Shown here piece by piece: positions 13,120-25,665 of a DNA stretch of 64,000 nucleotides. The stretch lies in contig JAMKCH010079093.1 in NCBI GenBank assembly GCA_023653785.1, positions 327,501-391,500 of the forward strand, in the 5' to 3' direction. Position numbers and translations under genes: made by a program. The notes below the pieces were generated by a model, which worked only from the letters and a program-made list of their open reading frames with translations, was not told the DNA's origin and did not search any database. Numbering within the stretch: the stretch's first letter is position 1; each line of letters starts with the position of its first letter. The DNA is from Ophioderma brevispina (lineage: Eukaryota; Echinodermata; Ophiuroidea; Amphilepidida; Ophiodermatidae).

Positions 13120-13745
13120 TTGTTTACTTATCTCCGTTACATCAATGCATCTAGTCGGCGTTTTCTAAATCTGAACAAACGAGTAATTCCTTGCAACTGT
13201 ATACCTAAATGCTCGTAAAACGACTAAGAGTGCAACTTTTGAAATGTGATCTTTTACAGTTTAAACATACATATTTAGACCACACACTTGCGCTCACAGA
13301 AATTTCAACATCATACCTCATACATACATACATACATATACACACATACATACACACACATACATACATATAACATACACCAACCACATAGATTCATTAT
13401 AAATTAAATAATTAAATACATAATAAGAAGAGAAATGTCTAGATACATAGATGAATACTCATCTATATAACCAATGAAGAAGGCAACAAGTGGTTGTTGA
13501 TTTCTAAGGTTGGTCGCAAGTGATTAACTGGACGACGTGGTGAGATTCAGCACCGCAGTCGTGTTATAAATTAGCTTCAAGTCGGATCTTGCCTTACGGC
13601 AAATTTGGAAACGAGATGGTATCCAAAATTTCTGATACACAAGAGCAGTCCGACACGATAATGAATTTCCTCCCAACATATTTTTTATGACGCATAGCTG
13701 AACTAGTATAAATGTCCAAAAAAAGAGTTATATGTAAAAAATACG
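13120..13745 (+). repeat. Detached end piece of an array unit
   Basis: Positions 13,122-13,320 match 27,260-27,480 of copy B. Positions 13,385-13,690 match 3,290-3,490 of copy A and 47,640-47,820 of copy D, including the landmarks 'tagattcatt', 'ggttgttgatttct' and 'gtcgtgttataaatta'. The junction at the CATA tract (13,318-13,378) joins two parts of the unit that are far apart in copy A, so the microsatellite may have been a recombination point. Confidence 0.7.
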
Positions 13746-15170
13746 TTTGATGTATAAATCAAGTCATCTTCTCCTTCTTGCGTCTGAGCAGCAGCGAAAT
13801 GTTTGTAAAATTTGGAGCCACTCGACCCTGTTGATTGGTTTGGGGTTTGAGATATCCTATCCACCGCTGACGACAGGTAGGGCCCCTCGTTGTGGAGATG
13901 TGATCCGCAGTCTGGATGGAGAACCACATGCAGGCTGGCGATGGCCGCAGCCCCCACTTGCATATTGCTATAGATCTCGACCGACTCCTGTGCGAATCCG
14001 GTTTACGTGACCCATTGCCTTGCGTGGGAGATTGGCGTGCCATGTTGTAGTTGATCTGTCTTAGGTGTATAGAGAGTTGATTCTGGTCTTGGAATGTCTA
14101 GCCAGGCAGTGTTCCTGTCTGTAAGAAGTTGAATGGGGAACTGGAGAGTTAAGCAATCGGTCGGCAGAAAGGTCGGCCAGAGCGCAGTCCCCCTCTGTCT
14201 ACCGAAGTTGGTGTTATTCTTTACAGTGTTAGCAGCAGGGGCTTGTTTTCCAGCAGGGCCTTATTCACGAGTTTGTGCGAGTGGTGCTCTCTCCGAAGTG
14301 CTGCAAGTGCAATGCCTAACGCACAGGTAGGATTCAGATGGATTGGGGACGGAGGCAAACCAGTTATGGTCTCAAGGTCTCGTTGAGTAAGAGATCCGTC
14401 TCCAGCTTCTTTGTGTGCGACCGCTGTTGCAACATGCTGGGGCGGCATATTATTCAGTGCTTTAGACCTAAGAGCCAAGGCAGGGTGCGTAGGTCCGTTG
14501 GGCTGGCACCCATGAAGATCAACAAGTCTGCACGGAGGTTATCTCGAAGATACCTGGCCGCATACGGACTCTAGAGGTGCTGCGGTAAGTAAGCTGCCCG
14601 GTCCGCTTCACTCCAAGTAGGTTGGTGTAGGATTTATGGCAAGGCATCTCCATGGTTTGATTTGAAGCTGGCGATGAGGCCCTCTTGGTGTTGAGGTGGA
14701 AGGCAGTAGTCGTGGTCTTGGCTTCGCTCCAGCTTCAGGTCTCACAGGTCTTGAGATATGCTGCAAGTAGGGCCATGTTTGTAGTAAGTGTGCTTTTACT
14801 TCTGTCCGCATTGCTGTCCGAGTGGAGAGGGCAAGATCGTCCGCGTAGCATATTGTCCCTAATGTTGTTTGATGTATTATGCGTATATACAAGTTGAACA
14901 GCAATAGGAGCCAATACAGACCCTTGTGGTACCGAAACCGTTCCTCAGACGACGCAGACGACTACTCGCTACTCTGCCCCTCCTGGGTCGTGAGATAAAG
15001 CTATGGGTTTGCAAGCATGTTATCATAGAATTGTCCAAAGGTGAGATCCGGATGGTCCTGAGAAGCTTGAGTGTCAGGCCGTGGTGCCACACTGTGTCCT
15101 ATGCTACGACATCGCGTCGGAAGCATTTTCACTTTGGGGGACGTACCGCTGTGGTGGGGCTCCTACTATT
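13745..15170 (-). pseudogene. Decayed non-LTR retrotransposon, reverse transcriptase 3' half
   Basis: Read on the minus strand from about 15,170 downwards, fragments in several frames follow the order of a reverse transcriptase. A D-T-V-W-H-H-G-L block (about 15,098-15,075) fits the first catalytic-aspartate region. Next come S-F-I-S-R-P-R-R-G-R-V and a P-I-V-x-Q-L-Y-like region. The catalytic box YADD (14,836-14,847) is followed by LALSTRT. A downstream helical region contains ALRREHHSHKLVNKALLENK (about 14,290-14,230). The C-terminal pattern W-G-L-R-P-S-P-A-C followed by Q-T-A-D-H-I (about 13,950-13,890) is typical of invertebrate Jockey- or I-related elements. The codon before the first catalytic D is a TAG stop (15,099-15,101), and frameshifts separate the blocks. 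The copy is 5' truncated and dead. Confidence 0.8.
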
Positions 15171-15249
15171 TCCCCCTTCTTTCCGGGGCGAAAATTCTTA
15201 TTAATTATTATTTAGGTAACTTTTATCACCTATTTTAAGTCATTATGAC

Positions 15250-16780
15250 AATTTTGAACATATTTCAAACATCCGCGGTTCCGGGACGGACTTCCGTTTT
15301 TGTAGAAAAAAGTAGTCCTCACCATAAGATTTTAAAATGTTATGTTCTTAATGTTACATGAAACCATTAACATTTTTAGGGTTTGAGGGTGTACCCCTTC
15401 CGCGCGAACCGCGAACCCTTGCAATATTATTTTTTCAAGCACGTTTTCACGTTCTGTGGAAAATTGAGAACAATTGAAATATAAAAGATCACTTTATAAT
15501 GAATAATAGTTATATAAGATCAAAACGGTCTTAAAAGGTAAATTGAGTTAATTGTTAAGGTTTTTTTGAACGAACCATAAGTCAATTGACCTTGTAGGTT
15601 TCAGATATGAAGTACAATGGGTGCTTGTGGAAAGGCACGAAGACAATTTGAAATTAGCAAAGGTTCATTTATAATGAAATAGTCGTTTTAGATCAACGTT
15701 CCTAAAAATTGAGTTAAGGGAAGTTTTATTGAACAAACCAGTATTCAATTGATCTGGAGATCTATATATGAGGGGCATGGGGCTGATTTGGGAGGAGGTG
15801 CACTTTTAGGAGGGCGAAGCGCAGATCCTTGCAATATCATTTTTCCATGATTCACATTTTCTTGTGGAGATTTGATGGCCATATTTGAAATCACAAAATA
15901 AGAGCAAAGCCTTTCAAAAGTAAAATCGTTAATTGGTAAAGTCAATCGAGCAGGAGAGTTCATATATAAAGCGGCACGGGGTGGGTGCGGTAGGGTTCCT
16001 CTCCCGCGCGTAAGCGGGGCGGAACCCTAGAAAGTTTTTTTCGAAACACATTTTCTCATACAAAATGTAGAAACTTTGTGAAATTTTTAAAGTGGTTTCA
16101 CTTTATAATGCCTTTAGCAAAATAATATTAATGAAGTTTTCAAATAGTAAGACATAATTTGATGGTGTAACGTTTGGTTTGACTCCCTTATGTAAAGGTC
16201 CATTGGCGAGTCATTTATGAATTGGCGAGGTGGGGTGGGAAGGTGTCCCTCCTCCCGCGCGAAGCACAGATCCCTTCAATGTTCCTTTTTCCAAAACACA
16301 TCTCTCATGTTTATTTAAAGGCAGTTGGTCCGCTTTAAGTATAATGTTTTCAATATCTTGATAGAGAGTCCTTCACCCCAAACCCCATCTGTAGTTCGCG
16401 CCAATATTTCAATCAGTTTGATGTGAGGAGCTACAAACGCCGATTTCACATACCCATAGAGTACTTGTACTGTAAAATGAATATTGGTCGACCAAAATGG
16501 TCCATTTTTGCTCATAAACGTCAAATCAACATCAATTTTGCCCTAAGATTTCACATGGTTAAATGAGAAATAGTAGCGGTTTCGATATAAAATTCACCCG
16601 CTTCCGGTAAATTTGGGGTCCCTGGGGACGAGCTATTAGCGATCGGGCCATTGACCTTTAAACAAACCATTTAAAAGTCATTGTTTTTGTGCGGGAGGTG
16701 AACCCCTATAATGTTTGTTTTCTCAACAATATTTTCTCATGCAAATTTTGATGAACAAATTTGAAATTATCCATGTACTT
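15250..16780. repeat. Degenerate tandem array with a GC-rich core motif
   Basis: About five copies of a diverged unit. Each has a core like 'cccgcgcgaagc-cagatcc' (near 15,395, 15,805, 15,995, 16,250 and 16,680), then a TTGCAAT- or TTTT-rich step and an 'acacattttctcatg'-like stretch. Between cores, 'cactttataatga' (near 15,491, 15,667 and 16,100) and 'aattgagttaa' recur. Spacing varies from about 180 to 430 bp. No protein pattern was recognised. Confidence 0.55.
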
Positions 16781-17150
16781 CCTCATTGGCGGACCGGTAT
16801 AGGTGCTTTCGCTTATGAGAGATCTGCAAAAAAGCACAACATCAGCCTTTTTATTCAGAGAATGAGGATTTCGATTGTAAGCATTTCCGGGGGGGGGCCC
16901 TCCCATTTTTTTGGATGTGACGCGTATATATGTAATGCTGTTAGGACCCCCCCAATTTCACATCGTTTGTCACCCATGACGCTACTTTTTTGAAAATGTC
17001 ACCACTATCCCGCCCATCAACACCCCTATTTTGGATTATTTTGAAAATTTTCATTTCACCCCGGAACCTCCCTGTTTTTTAGAAATTTGCTAAATTTTCA
17101 CCCAAGACCCCATTTTTTGAACATTTAGCAGAATCTGTAAATATGTGTTC
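16781..17150. other. Unassigned, homopolymer-rich stretch
   Basis: Contains G and C runs (for example at about 16,888) and several 'aatttt(c)accc' repeats. No gene or element was recognised. Confidence 0.35.
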
Positions 17151-18000
17151 TAACGGGAGGCTTCCTTCATCTTGCTCATCCTGACTTTGCTGGCTCCACC
17201 AGAAACAAGGGCTCCATTGTTATTAGACTTCTACAAATTGCTTGGTTGTGAGCGAACCGACGTCGACATTCATTATCTTAATTGGATACCAGTTTAGTGC
17301 TACCATTGCATGTTAACTTTTGCAGTTTTTCACAGTTCAATTGACGGCAGCAGTCCTTGACGCCATAGACCCATTGTTCATTACTTTAATATCCAGAATA
17401 GGTGCGCCAATGGTTTTTAACTTCTGCAAAATCTTAAGGTGTCTAATTCCACTTACTTTGTTGGAGAACCAGATATGGGCGCCTCTGCTGTTAGACCTCT
17501 AAAATTTGCTACTACAGGGCGGCGCATTAGTTTAATAATTCATTGGATAACCACAAGAACTTAGGGTCATCATCGACGATCAAATTTGCTTCTAGTGTCG
17601 TGCGTCATCACTTCATCACTTCTAGTTGTATCACTGTTCAATTTTGTTTCCATATGGTGGCTATTGTAACATAAATTGAGCCTTCCTCAGGGCGCTGTTG
17701 CTTTTTGCGTTCTTACAATTGCTCTTGCTCTTCAAAGGGCGGCATCAATTTATTCCTTGCATTGGATGACTAGTATTGAAGTTATAGGGGTGCCATGTCC
17801 GTACTCTTTCTTCTTAATGTTTTCTTTCAAGGAGCGTCATCAGAATTGACAGGGTATTATTGCCTATAGACGTCCGCATTTTTGTTTTCCAGGGCGGCGT
17901 CAGTTTATTCCTTCAACCATGTTCACTGGACGACCAGTATGTGGGGCGTCTTTAGAGCATTTGTGTGTTACCGTCGACTTCATCAGGTCGATGATTTAGA
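17150..18000. repeat. Second degenerate tandem array, period about 150-250 bp
   Basis: The motif 'gggcggcg(t)ca-tttatt' recurs near 17,516, 17,740 and 17,892. A following 'cattggatgaccagtat'-like motif recurs near 17,281, 17,544, 17,761 and 17,930, often ahead of 'gggcgcc/gggcgtc...ttaga'. The units are strongly diverged and open in no common frame. Confidence 0.5.
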
Positions 18001-18239
18001 GGACCCCCTTTCACATAACTCTGCAATGTAGCTGCTAAGAAGTGGGGATCATTTTAAAACTGTTTATGGTGAGGGGCGCCATTCTAGAGTTCTTCCAAAG
18101 GCCGTGTTAGTTCCAGAGGGTGTCTTGCAGAGTTATTGTAAATTCGTATGTGTTTCTTGAATTCTAGGGGGGGGCTCAGGGCGAGGGGAAAAAATTATGG
18201 GACTTACCTGTACTTTCGGTCCGCCCCTGTTCCGACGCA

Positions 18240-19080
18240 ATGATTCTACACGGTGTCGTATCAGGTAATAATATAAATTGCATTTTTGTTGATGTATTTA
18301 GCGACGTTTTTTTTTTTTTCATTCTCGGTTATATTGCTGTTTCGTCTTTTCACATTGACTTTTTGATTCTCGCATCGTATTGCGCGCAAGCGGTTACCTT
18401 TATGTCCCGCCAGCGATTATGGCGCGCCAGCGGTTACCGTTGCCAGTCCAATTATTGACCACAAGGGTCGACAAATCGCCATCACCAGCGCCGAATTAAC
18501 CTCAAGTAGTGTACTATTCGTTGAAAGCAGCTCACGAAACAGTTTGTGTGATCGGAGAAAGGTTTCAATAATAATAATGAGATTTTATAGCGCCTTTTAC
18601 CCAGTAGACAGCACTGTTGCCTTTTGGTTATTACGCTGCCTCAGGATCTCACATCCTTTCGCTCAACTAGGCCGGCAGCTCCAAGCGCACATTCCCATCC
18701 GCACTTAGATTGTAATATTCCCCATAACAGCTTCCCCAGTTTTTGCCTTGGGTATACGAGGCCATTGAGATTAAGTATCTCCCCATGGACACTAACACTT
18801 GACCACTTGGCCTGCTCGTTTCACTAACCACACGTTTTCTTATTCTATATTTCCGTTTTAGTTTTGCTTTACAACAACCGACCATTATATCAATTATCAG
18901 TGACGTGCACGTGTACCTGTGTTGTAATATTGTAGCAGTAAAGTCACGCAATACGAGGTTAACCTTATTAGCCTCAAGGGATGAAGAATGTAATCTCTAA
19001 CCTGGAGAAAGGGACGTTCTCAGTGGAATGCTGAGCTTTGTATGCAGATTGACTTAAAAGGCTCACCAAGATCACGATCG
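18240..19080. repeat. Duplicated block shared with 48,420-49,250, copy 1
   Basis: Shares a long series of landmarks with 48,420-49,250: 'attgcgcgcaagcggttacc' near 18,379, 'tttatgtcccgccagcg', the embedded SINE, 'cagtgacgtgcac' near 18,898, 'gtcacgcaatacgag', and 'ggctcaccaagatcacgatc' near 19,060. In both places it lies upstream of the part of the array unit that begins near 20,570 / 49,655. The two blocks therefore descend from one duplicated segment. Confidence 0.8.
18568..18845 (-). mobile_element. tRNA-derived SINE, head partly deleted
   Basis: On the minus strand the element ends in 'ggcgctataaaatctcattattatt', with the tail near 18,570. Its body holds 'ttaatctcaatggcctcg' and the 'ggatgggaatgtgcgc' block. 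The same SINE is at 48,711-49,010. Most of the tRNA-like head with its B box is missing here, near 18,800. It sits at the same place in the duplicated block as its partner, so it was inserted before the duplication. Confidence 0.75.
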
Positions 19081-19734
19081 CAACCTAATGTATTACCTGA
19101 CCGTGATCGGCCTCTCAATACAATTTGGCAATGAGTCTATATTAGAACTGGACTATAGATCTTTAAAGTGCAGCATGATCCAAGGACATCTTCTTAGTAC
19201 AGGATATGATATTATGCTCAAAGTGTGAAGAAATAAATTGCCTGACAAAAGAGAACTGTTTACTTCCTGGTGATGATAGGTAAGAAATATTTCAAGTTTA
19301 TGTTTAATGGGCCAGAAAGGACGTGTGTCCATAGTGCAAGTCCTTGTTGTACATTGGCCAATTATTCTGCAACTTCAGGAGTCCGAGAGCGCTTTATAAC
19401 CGGGCATATATCTTTGCAATCCTTATCACTGAAAGATGCAGCACTGACAGTTATTACTCTATCTAGTCCTTTCAAACTTATCCAAAATAGTGCACCCAAG
19501 ATCTTGAAGCTACCCAGCCTAGTTGTGGTGTCTAACCAATAGTAACTCAATCTTACATACTTTCCCAACTCTTAGAAAAGGAATGATCTTTATTCGTGTA
19601 CCCTCCTCACTTAAGACACTTGTTTAAGGTTGTTGAAAACATGACAGTAAGGGACGTAATCGTACGCCAAGCGTGACTTGTACTTGAATGTAGAATTATT
19701 TTACACGGAATCCAACGATCAAAAGAATTCCACG
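19081..19734. other. Unassigned sequence before the GTAC-rich island
   Basis: No gene or known element was recognised. Similarity to the 49-kb block stops near 19,080, so this and the next segment are either extra here or lost at 49,255-49,640. Confidence 0.4.
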
Positions 19735-20310
19735 TTCCACGTACAAGTACACAAACCATACACAGCCCAATTCTTCATAGGAGTACTTTGAAGTACCTGT
19801 TAAGTACCACGGAGTACCCACCGCATGGGTACCACATCGACGGCGGCAAAAGTGGGGGTAATCAATCCACCTAGGTAGCCTAACCATAGTCACCCTTGCG
19901 GAGTACCTGGCGGGGGTAATCCCATGCAAATGAGCTTTGCGCTCTATGTGATATTTTGCTTAATTTTATCCTTATTAAACATTTTTGGTGACATATGCTA
20001 TATTGTTTTACACAAAATGTCATAGGGACTATATAGGGGTTTTGGTGATGCACCTCACCTCAAATATAGATGTTAAAAGCTTGAAAACGATCAAACAGTA
20101 TGGTCCAAAAGTGTGCCTCTAGGCAGCCGGTGGTAGGGAGTACTGTGTGCGTACTCCCGAGGAGTACCTGCAGAGGAACTACGGGTGGCATACATGGGTA
20201 CCTACCAGTCACCTAGCAGGCAAACTGCAGGTACATATAGGATGGGGACTGCGCAACGTTAACAGTACTGGTACTCCATCCGTGGCTTGTGTACTTCGCA
20301 AGTACTTATC
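19735..20310. repeat. GTAC-rich island, possible short foldback element
   Basis: The tetramer GTAC occurs about 18 times in 575 bp, mostly as AGTACY or GGTACC; about two would be expected. The two edges are roughly inverted: 'caagtacacaaaccat' near 19,744 and 'tggcttgtgtacttcg' near 20,282. No open frame of note and no target duplication were identified. Confidence 0.5.
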
Positions 20311-21566
20311 AGACTAAATTATTTGGTTTAAACAAACCCATCCAAACAAAACATATTTGAAAAAATACAGAGTACTCGAACGAATGTGTGTCTGCCGGTC
20401 GCGGTTTGTGAATGAGTACAAAGGTCACCTGACACCAACATCGTTAGACAAACCCAAGGGCCATTTGTATCATAAAATGATCGGCAATCTGGCACACAAG
20501 TAAATTTTATAATCTGACATTTTGGGCGCCCACAAAGGTCAAATGAGGTAACCAAGGTCTTAAATTGGTTCTTCAGGCGACTCGTCGTCGGCTGAAGAAC
20601 GTTTCAAGAGCCACCCAAACGATAGATTGAGAGTTTCCCAATACATAGCAGCACACAGATGTATCACAGGCAGCCATTTCACATACGCCTTCGTGCACTC
20701 ACCGACGATATATTTATTGAGCCAAATTTGTGTAGGGCTGAGGGGGAATATTTTAGAACTCTATTTTTAATTAGTTACTCAATGGTAATACCATGTCTTA
20801 ACAACATCCGTACCGGAAAGAAACGCAGCTGTGCCCAGGATGAGGTTATGTAAAATAATCAGATTTTTTCTTGCGAAAATAAGGCACCCTGCTTACAAGA
20901 AATAGCGTATCACTTTCACCCTTCGTTGTTTTGTTACCCTAGGTTTATATTCTCCCTTTTTCGTGGACGAAAACCCTCTTAAAATCATGATCGATGAACT
21001 AATTGAGTGCCGCGTCTATAACTTATTCTTCACAACAATACTTGATGTGAACCCATATACCCTCCCAACTTAAAATGGCGCCAAATTAAACAAGGCTTGA
21101 ATCATTTAGGATTCTTGTCAGTAATAGTACCGTTAAATTCGGAGGATCCCCGAGAGGATCCACGAGTGGTCACACAACTACGGCGAATAATTCACACATT
21201 CGCGGCAATTGCTTCAGTTGACGGCGACATGTACGCATCGCATCTCAGTAAAGCGAGTAAAAAACAGAGGTGCTTCTTTATTCGTCTGAATGTCAGTTTC
21301 GAATTATCGCACTGTCTACACCATACCACCACTGTACTTCAGAAGTTAAGGCATATTAATTTTGACCTAGCCGAGCAACAATTTGAAATGAAAAAACGGT
21401 TCATCAGGACATAATTTCATGTTATAGCAATTATAATGAGCACATATAATACTTATGAAATTTGTCATCTAAAGTAATGGATCCATTCTGCTAAAAAATG
21501 ATAATTGTGCGCGTGTCTATCCGGTTATGCATTTGCCGTATTCATTGTCAATCTGAAATTTGGCAT

Positions 21567-21597
<31 letters not shown>
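21567..21597 (+). repeat. Poly-G tract of 31 bases
   Basis: An uninterrupted G run at a place where copy A (about 6,265) and copy E (about 50,640) have ordinary sequence. It can form a G-quadruplex and is also a common place for assembly error. Confidence 0.9.
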
Positions 21598-21598
<1 letters not shown>

Positions 21599-24500
21599 GA
21601 GGGGCCTCTTGGAAGCTGCATGAGTGCCTTTGCTGGTGGTTCGCTGTGGTAAAAGGGGGGGGGGGTCTCAATTGTTTATTGCTCCGAATTGGGCTCAAAG
21701 ATTGGTAGACCTAAACCACAGGCGAGGTGAAAATGCCGAAACATCAAAAGATCTATTCAAGGTAAAGTATTTGGGGCGTCACATTGCCCATATCTAAAAA
21801 ACCTGCAACGTAGATCGCAAAAGCCGAGAACCGAAAATTAAAGTAATATCTAGAAATGTATGGGTCGCATGTAAATGTATTTTTATTTCAAAAACGGTCT
21901 GGGTATTAATTGCGTATCAAACTAGGGTAATCCTTATCGGTTGGCGCCGAGATAGCAATTAACCCCCTTTGTGAAACGACCTACTTCTCCAAGGAGCAAT
22001 GATGGGCTGTGTTCTAGAAGTGGCTTCTCAGATGGCGGACAGATGATGGATTGAAGATCTCTGGTGGAACTAAGTTGGAACGAGAACTACAACAGCTAAG
22101 TCATAAATTGTACAGATCGTCTGAGTCAGGATCCAGATGCAGATGCTAAGGAAGCAGTTGGCGCAAGAGTTAGTTCTGGGGACTCCTCACAGTGTGAGAG
22201 CTTCACCCACTCTTAAAAATTGGCATATATCAAATTACTATATTTAATAGACATTCATGATCAACTTTTGGAGTTATTTTTGCAACAGAAAGCAAGTAAT
22301 AAATTTAACAGGTATTATAGCTACTTTCTAAGAGATTATTATTGTGTTACTGGTTTAAGAGGCTAAAAGACATTTCTAGGCTAAACTTATTTAAGTTTGC
22401 CGTAACTTTAATCAACAATGTGTCTATTACCTGAATATGATAGACTCGTACTCATATGACTTAAGGACACACCGTAGTAGTATATTGAAAAATAACAACT
22501 TTGAGCACGTTTGTTTAATATTAAAACTCCCCACAGAGGAAATAATAAAACATGTACAAAATAAGGATAAAATCACGAAATGACCAAATCCTTAACATTA
22601 TGGTAACCAATTTGGAGTTACGAAATCACGAGCCCAATACGAGACGCTTAATAGTGGGGCAAATGATGTCAATGATTCAGCGCAACGGTGACGTGCTTTT
22701 TGCTTCTCAGCATCTCATGGCAGCTAAGAAGGTTTCATTTTTATTATTATATTCTTTTCATTTTTGATCTTGGGTATTGTATTTTGATTAAATCGGCAAT
22801 GAATAAATAAAATAAAAAAAATATAATAACGGTATATTTACATATACGATATTCACATTGGTTTTAAGTTTAACTACTTAGTTCTCCGGCACATAGATAA
22901 GGATGATTTCGTATTAAGGAATGGATAGTATTGAGAAATTTAGTTAGCCTAGCGACCACAACTACCATTTCTAATAGACATTAGAAAAATAATCTTATAT
23001 TATATGATCAACTCTTGGGAATGCGGATTTTTAATCTTTTGTTATACAACTGGACTCTGTTTCATCGTATTGAAAATAAAACATAATACAATGAATGTAT
23101 CCTCACTAACATCACAGATCTTACATGTCTTCCATTAGAGGAAATATGATTGGTTAAATCTACTTGTTTCAATTCCAATTGGGCAACATCCAAATCTAAA
23201 CAACGACGATGAGATGCGGATCTTTCATTATTAATGCTCAAGATAATAATCAAACCTGAACTGAAGTTTATAAAGGTTGATATGGCCGTAATTTGTTATC
23301 CAGGACCAGACGAGATAGATCTCAAATGGCAAAACACAAAGGCAAGACGAATCATAGAGGCAGATACAGCATGCGGTCAATAACAAAAATCCAAGAAACA
23401 ATCAAGGAATGCTGGCTTGAAAATAGGTTAATACCGTATAACAATAACATAATAATATTACGCCAAATTAGAATCACGACGACTTTATATCCTAACGAAC
23501 AATAAGACCCTTACGCTCGTCTCATTTACAGCTGTTTAAGCGCATTACCATTACTGAACAAAGGATTTTCTACAGGGGGACTCTTTCGAGTACGCCACAA
23601 ATGAGAAAAAAAAACCTGAATTAATGCCCGATGTTTTTATCGACATCATTGGCCTATTGCTCATCGGTGTTCGGTTTTTATTTAGTTCGTGTGACAATTG
23701 CAAGTGCTTAAGCCCCTCCCTCTAAAAGAGGGGAGAAGCTGCTAATGCTCGGATACTATCCCAACGCAGAAAGATTTAGTATTGAAAGGGCCGACAACAT
23801 TTTTATCGATTTCAGCGCAATGAATGAGTACGTTTTTATTATCCTTTTGTTTCAAAGCACCTGATTTGGCCGATATACTGAACAACCGTTCCCATCGCCG
23901 TGTGGGAGTCTGGGCCTGCTTAAGGTCCTCAGGAATTCAGCTAATGGGTGCTCTTCTGATAGCATTTAGTGAGCATTTTGAACACATCAGTGTATATTCT
24001 GATAATGAGCTCACACTGATTCCCTTTTTATGCCCTATTGCAGGAACGTCTTCTAAGTCCAATTTTTTACCCATGTAGGAGCAGCGACTTATAATCCCAG
24101 TGGAATAATTATCTTGAGTTACCATATCACATTGGTATCACGTCAGGACGACGGTTCTTGACAATATAACACATTTTTACGTTGAATGCGTTTTTGGGCA
24201 TAGTCTGAGTTGATCAACATTGAAGTTTAATATATTACGATATGGGACTCTAAATTAATAATCGCACTTTTTCAGTCTTAAAATTTGTATATTCTTGTGG
24301 TGGGAGATAAATCTTCCTTAAATATGAGAACCTATATCTTTCCTTTTAAAACTGGCACACATTTGGAAATGCGCAAAAACTGACATGAATGATGATAACA
24401 TTAATTGTAAGAGTTGCTTCAGCAGCATTGCAAATTATGGCCGATTTGTATTCAATCTTAGAGAGTTTAGTGTTATATGGAAAACGATATAGTACCACTG

Positions 24501-25029
24501 CCTATTATTAAAAATTTTTACGAAATAAAAAATCATTTATGAATAGTTAACATTTGTGAAATCAAATATTGAATTTATTAAAATGTTAGGTAAATTGACC
24601 CACTGTAACAATATTGTTAAACGATTCTGATATAATGAATTTTTTAGATATTTCAAAAACACGACCAAGCTGATTTTTATCGGCAACACCCTTCATTCCT
24701 GTACTCCGATGTCACAGATGGACTTAAATGATGGCCCTCAATGTTTTCTGTCACGAGTACTCGTGTAGGTTTAATTTATTGAATTTAAAATCGGTGCCCT
24801 ATCGGTTTGTCTTTTGTGTTGGTTTCAATATGCCCCTCTCGATCTTTGCAATGTCCTGCACTGGTAAACGTAGATTAAAGTTTCAATTTTGTTGGCTAAA
24901 GTTTTAATCAACCTAGGTTAGGCCCAAAAAAATTCTCTCAGAAGACCGCGCGCATTTTGTTTAAAATTGGTCTTTTAGAGCATTTATATTTTTAAGGTTT
25001 TTGGCTCACTATTTTTTGTCTGTTTTCTT

Positions 25030-25078
25030 ATTTCCTCCTCCTCCTCCTCCTCTTTCTCTTCTTCCTCTTCTTCTTCAG
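25030..25078 (+). repeat. Polypyrimidine CTC/CTT tract
   Basis: A 'cctcctcctcctcctctttctcttcttcc' type tract immediately before an AT-rich boundary. It has no match at the equivalent place in copies A or C, so it may mark the edge of inserted material that includes the SINE at 25,290. Confidence 0.8.
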
Positions 25079-25289
25079 AGTTTTATTTTTATTTCAACCT
25101 TTCAATCTTAATATATCGTATTGGGTATCGACACAACAAGTTTATTGTAAAGGAAATGTTGGTCCCGCATGATAATCCTACACCAGCAAATGCACACAAA
25201 ATACCTGCTAATACATTAGACAAGTCCACTTGTTGCTGTAGGCTAACCGGACAGCAAGCGAAAATAACCGAATTTTGTGGAACTTATTC

Positions 25290-25665
25290 CCATTTTAAGC
25301 GACAGATAGCTCAATCAGGTAAGGGCGCTCGACTCCCAGTGTATGCTCATACCATGCGTAATAGGCGTGCGTTCGAGCCCTGTAGATTCAGCTTATCCTG
25401 GTCCATTTCCTGACAAGAAATTAATAACCGCTTAGTTGTCTCGATTTAACCATGCGATATTTGGGAAGCTGATCCCGGCTGCGATGGTTTCTCGATGTAT
25501 GTTTGCTGATATAAGGGAACCGCTGATCCCGATCTGCTTCATCCCTGAAATTATGCGAAATGGTTTATGGTATGGTTTTGGGGCAATGCAGTATCAGCGC
25601 ATTTGTGAAGCGCTTAGAGGCGCAATAGCATAGGCGCTATATAAATCTCTGCTATTATATTTAAA
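25290..25665 (+). mobile_element. tRNA-derived SINE
   Basis: The internal RNA polymerase III promoter boxes of a tRNA-like head are present: A box TAGCTCAATCAGG (25,307-25,319) and B box GTTCGAGCC (25,371-25,379). The 52-bp separation is in the usual range for such SINEs. The 3' end 'ggcgctatataaatctctg' with an AT tail (25,632-25,662) is nearly the same as the 3' end of the SINE at 48.7 kb and resembles the LINE tail at about 60,000. This suggests that one L2/CR1-type machinery mobilised these SINEs. It is not a functional tRNA gene: the middle of the cloverleaf does not pair. Confidence 0.75.

Noticed and set aside
25300..25385. Possible tRNA gene
   Set aside because: A and B boxes are present but the anticodon arm and acceptor stem do not pair, and a SINE body and tail follow.
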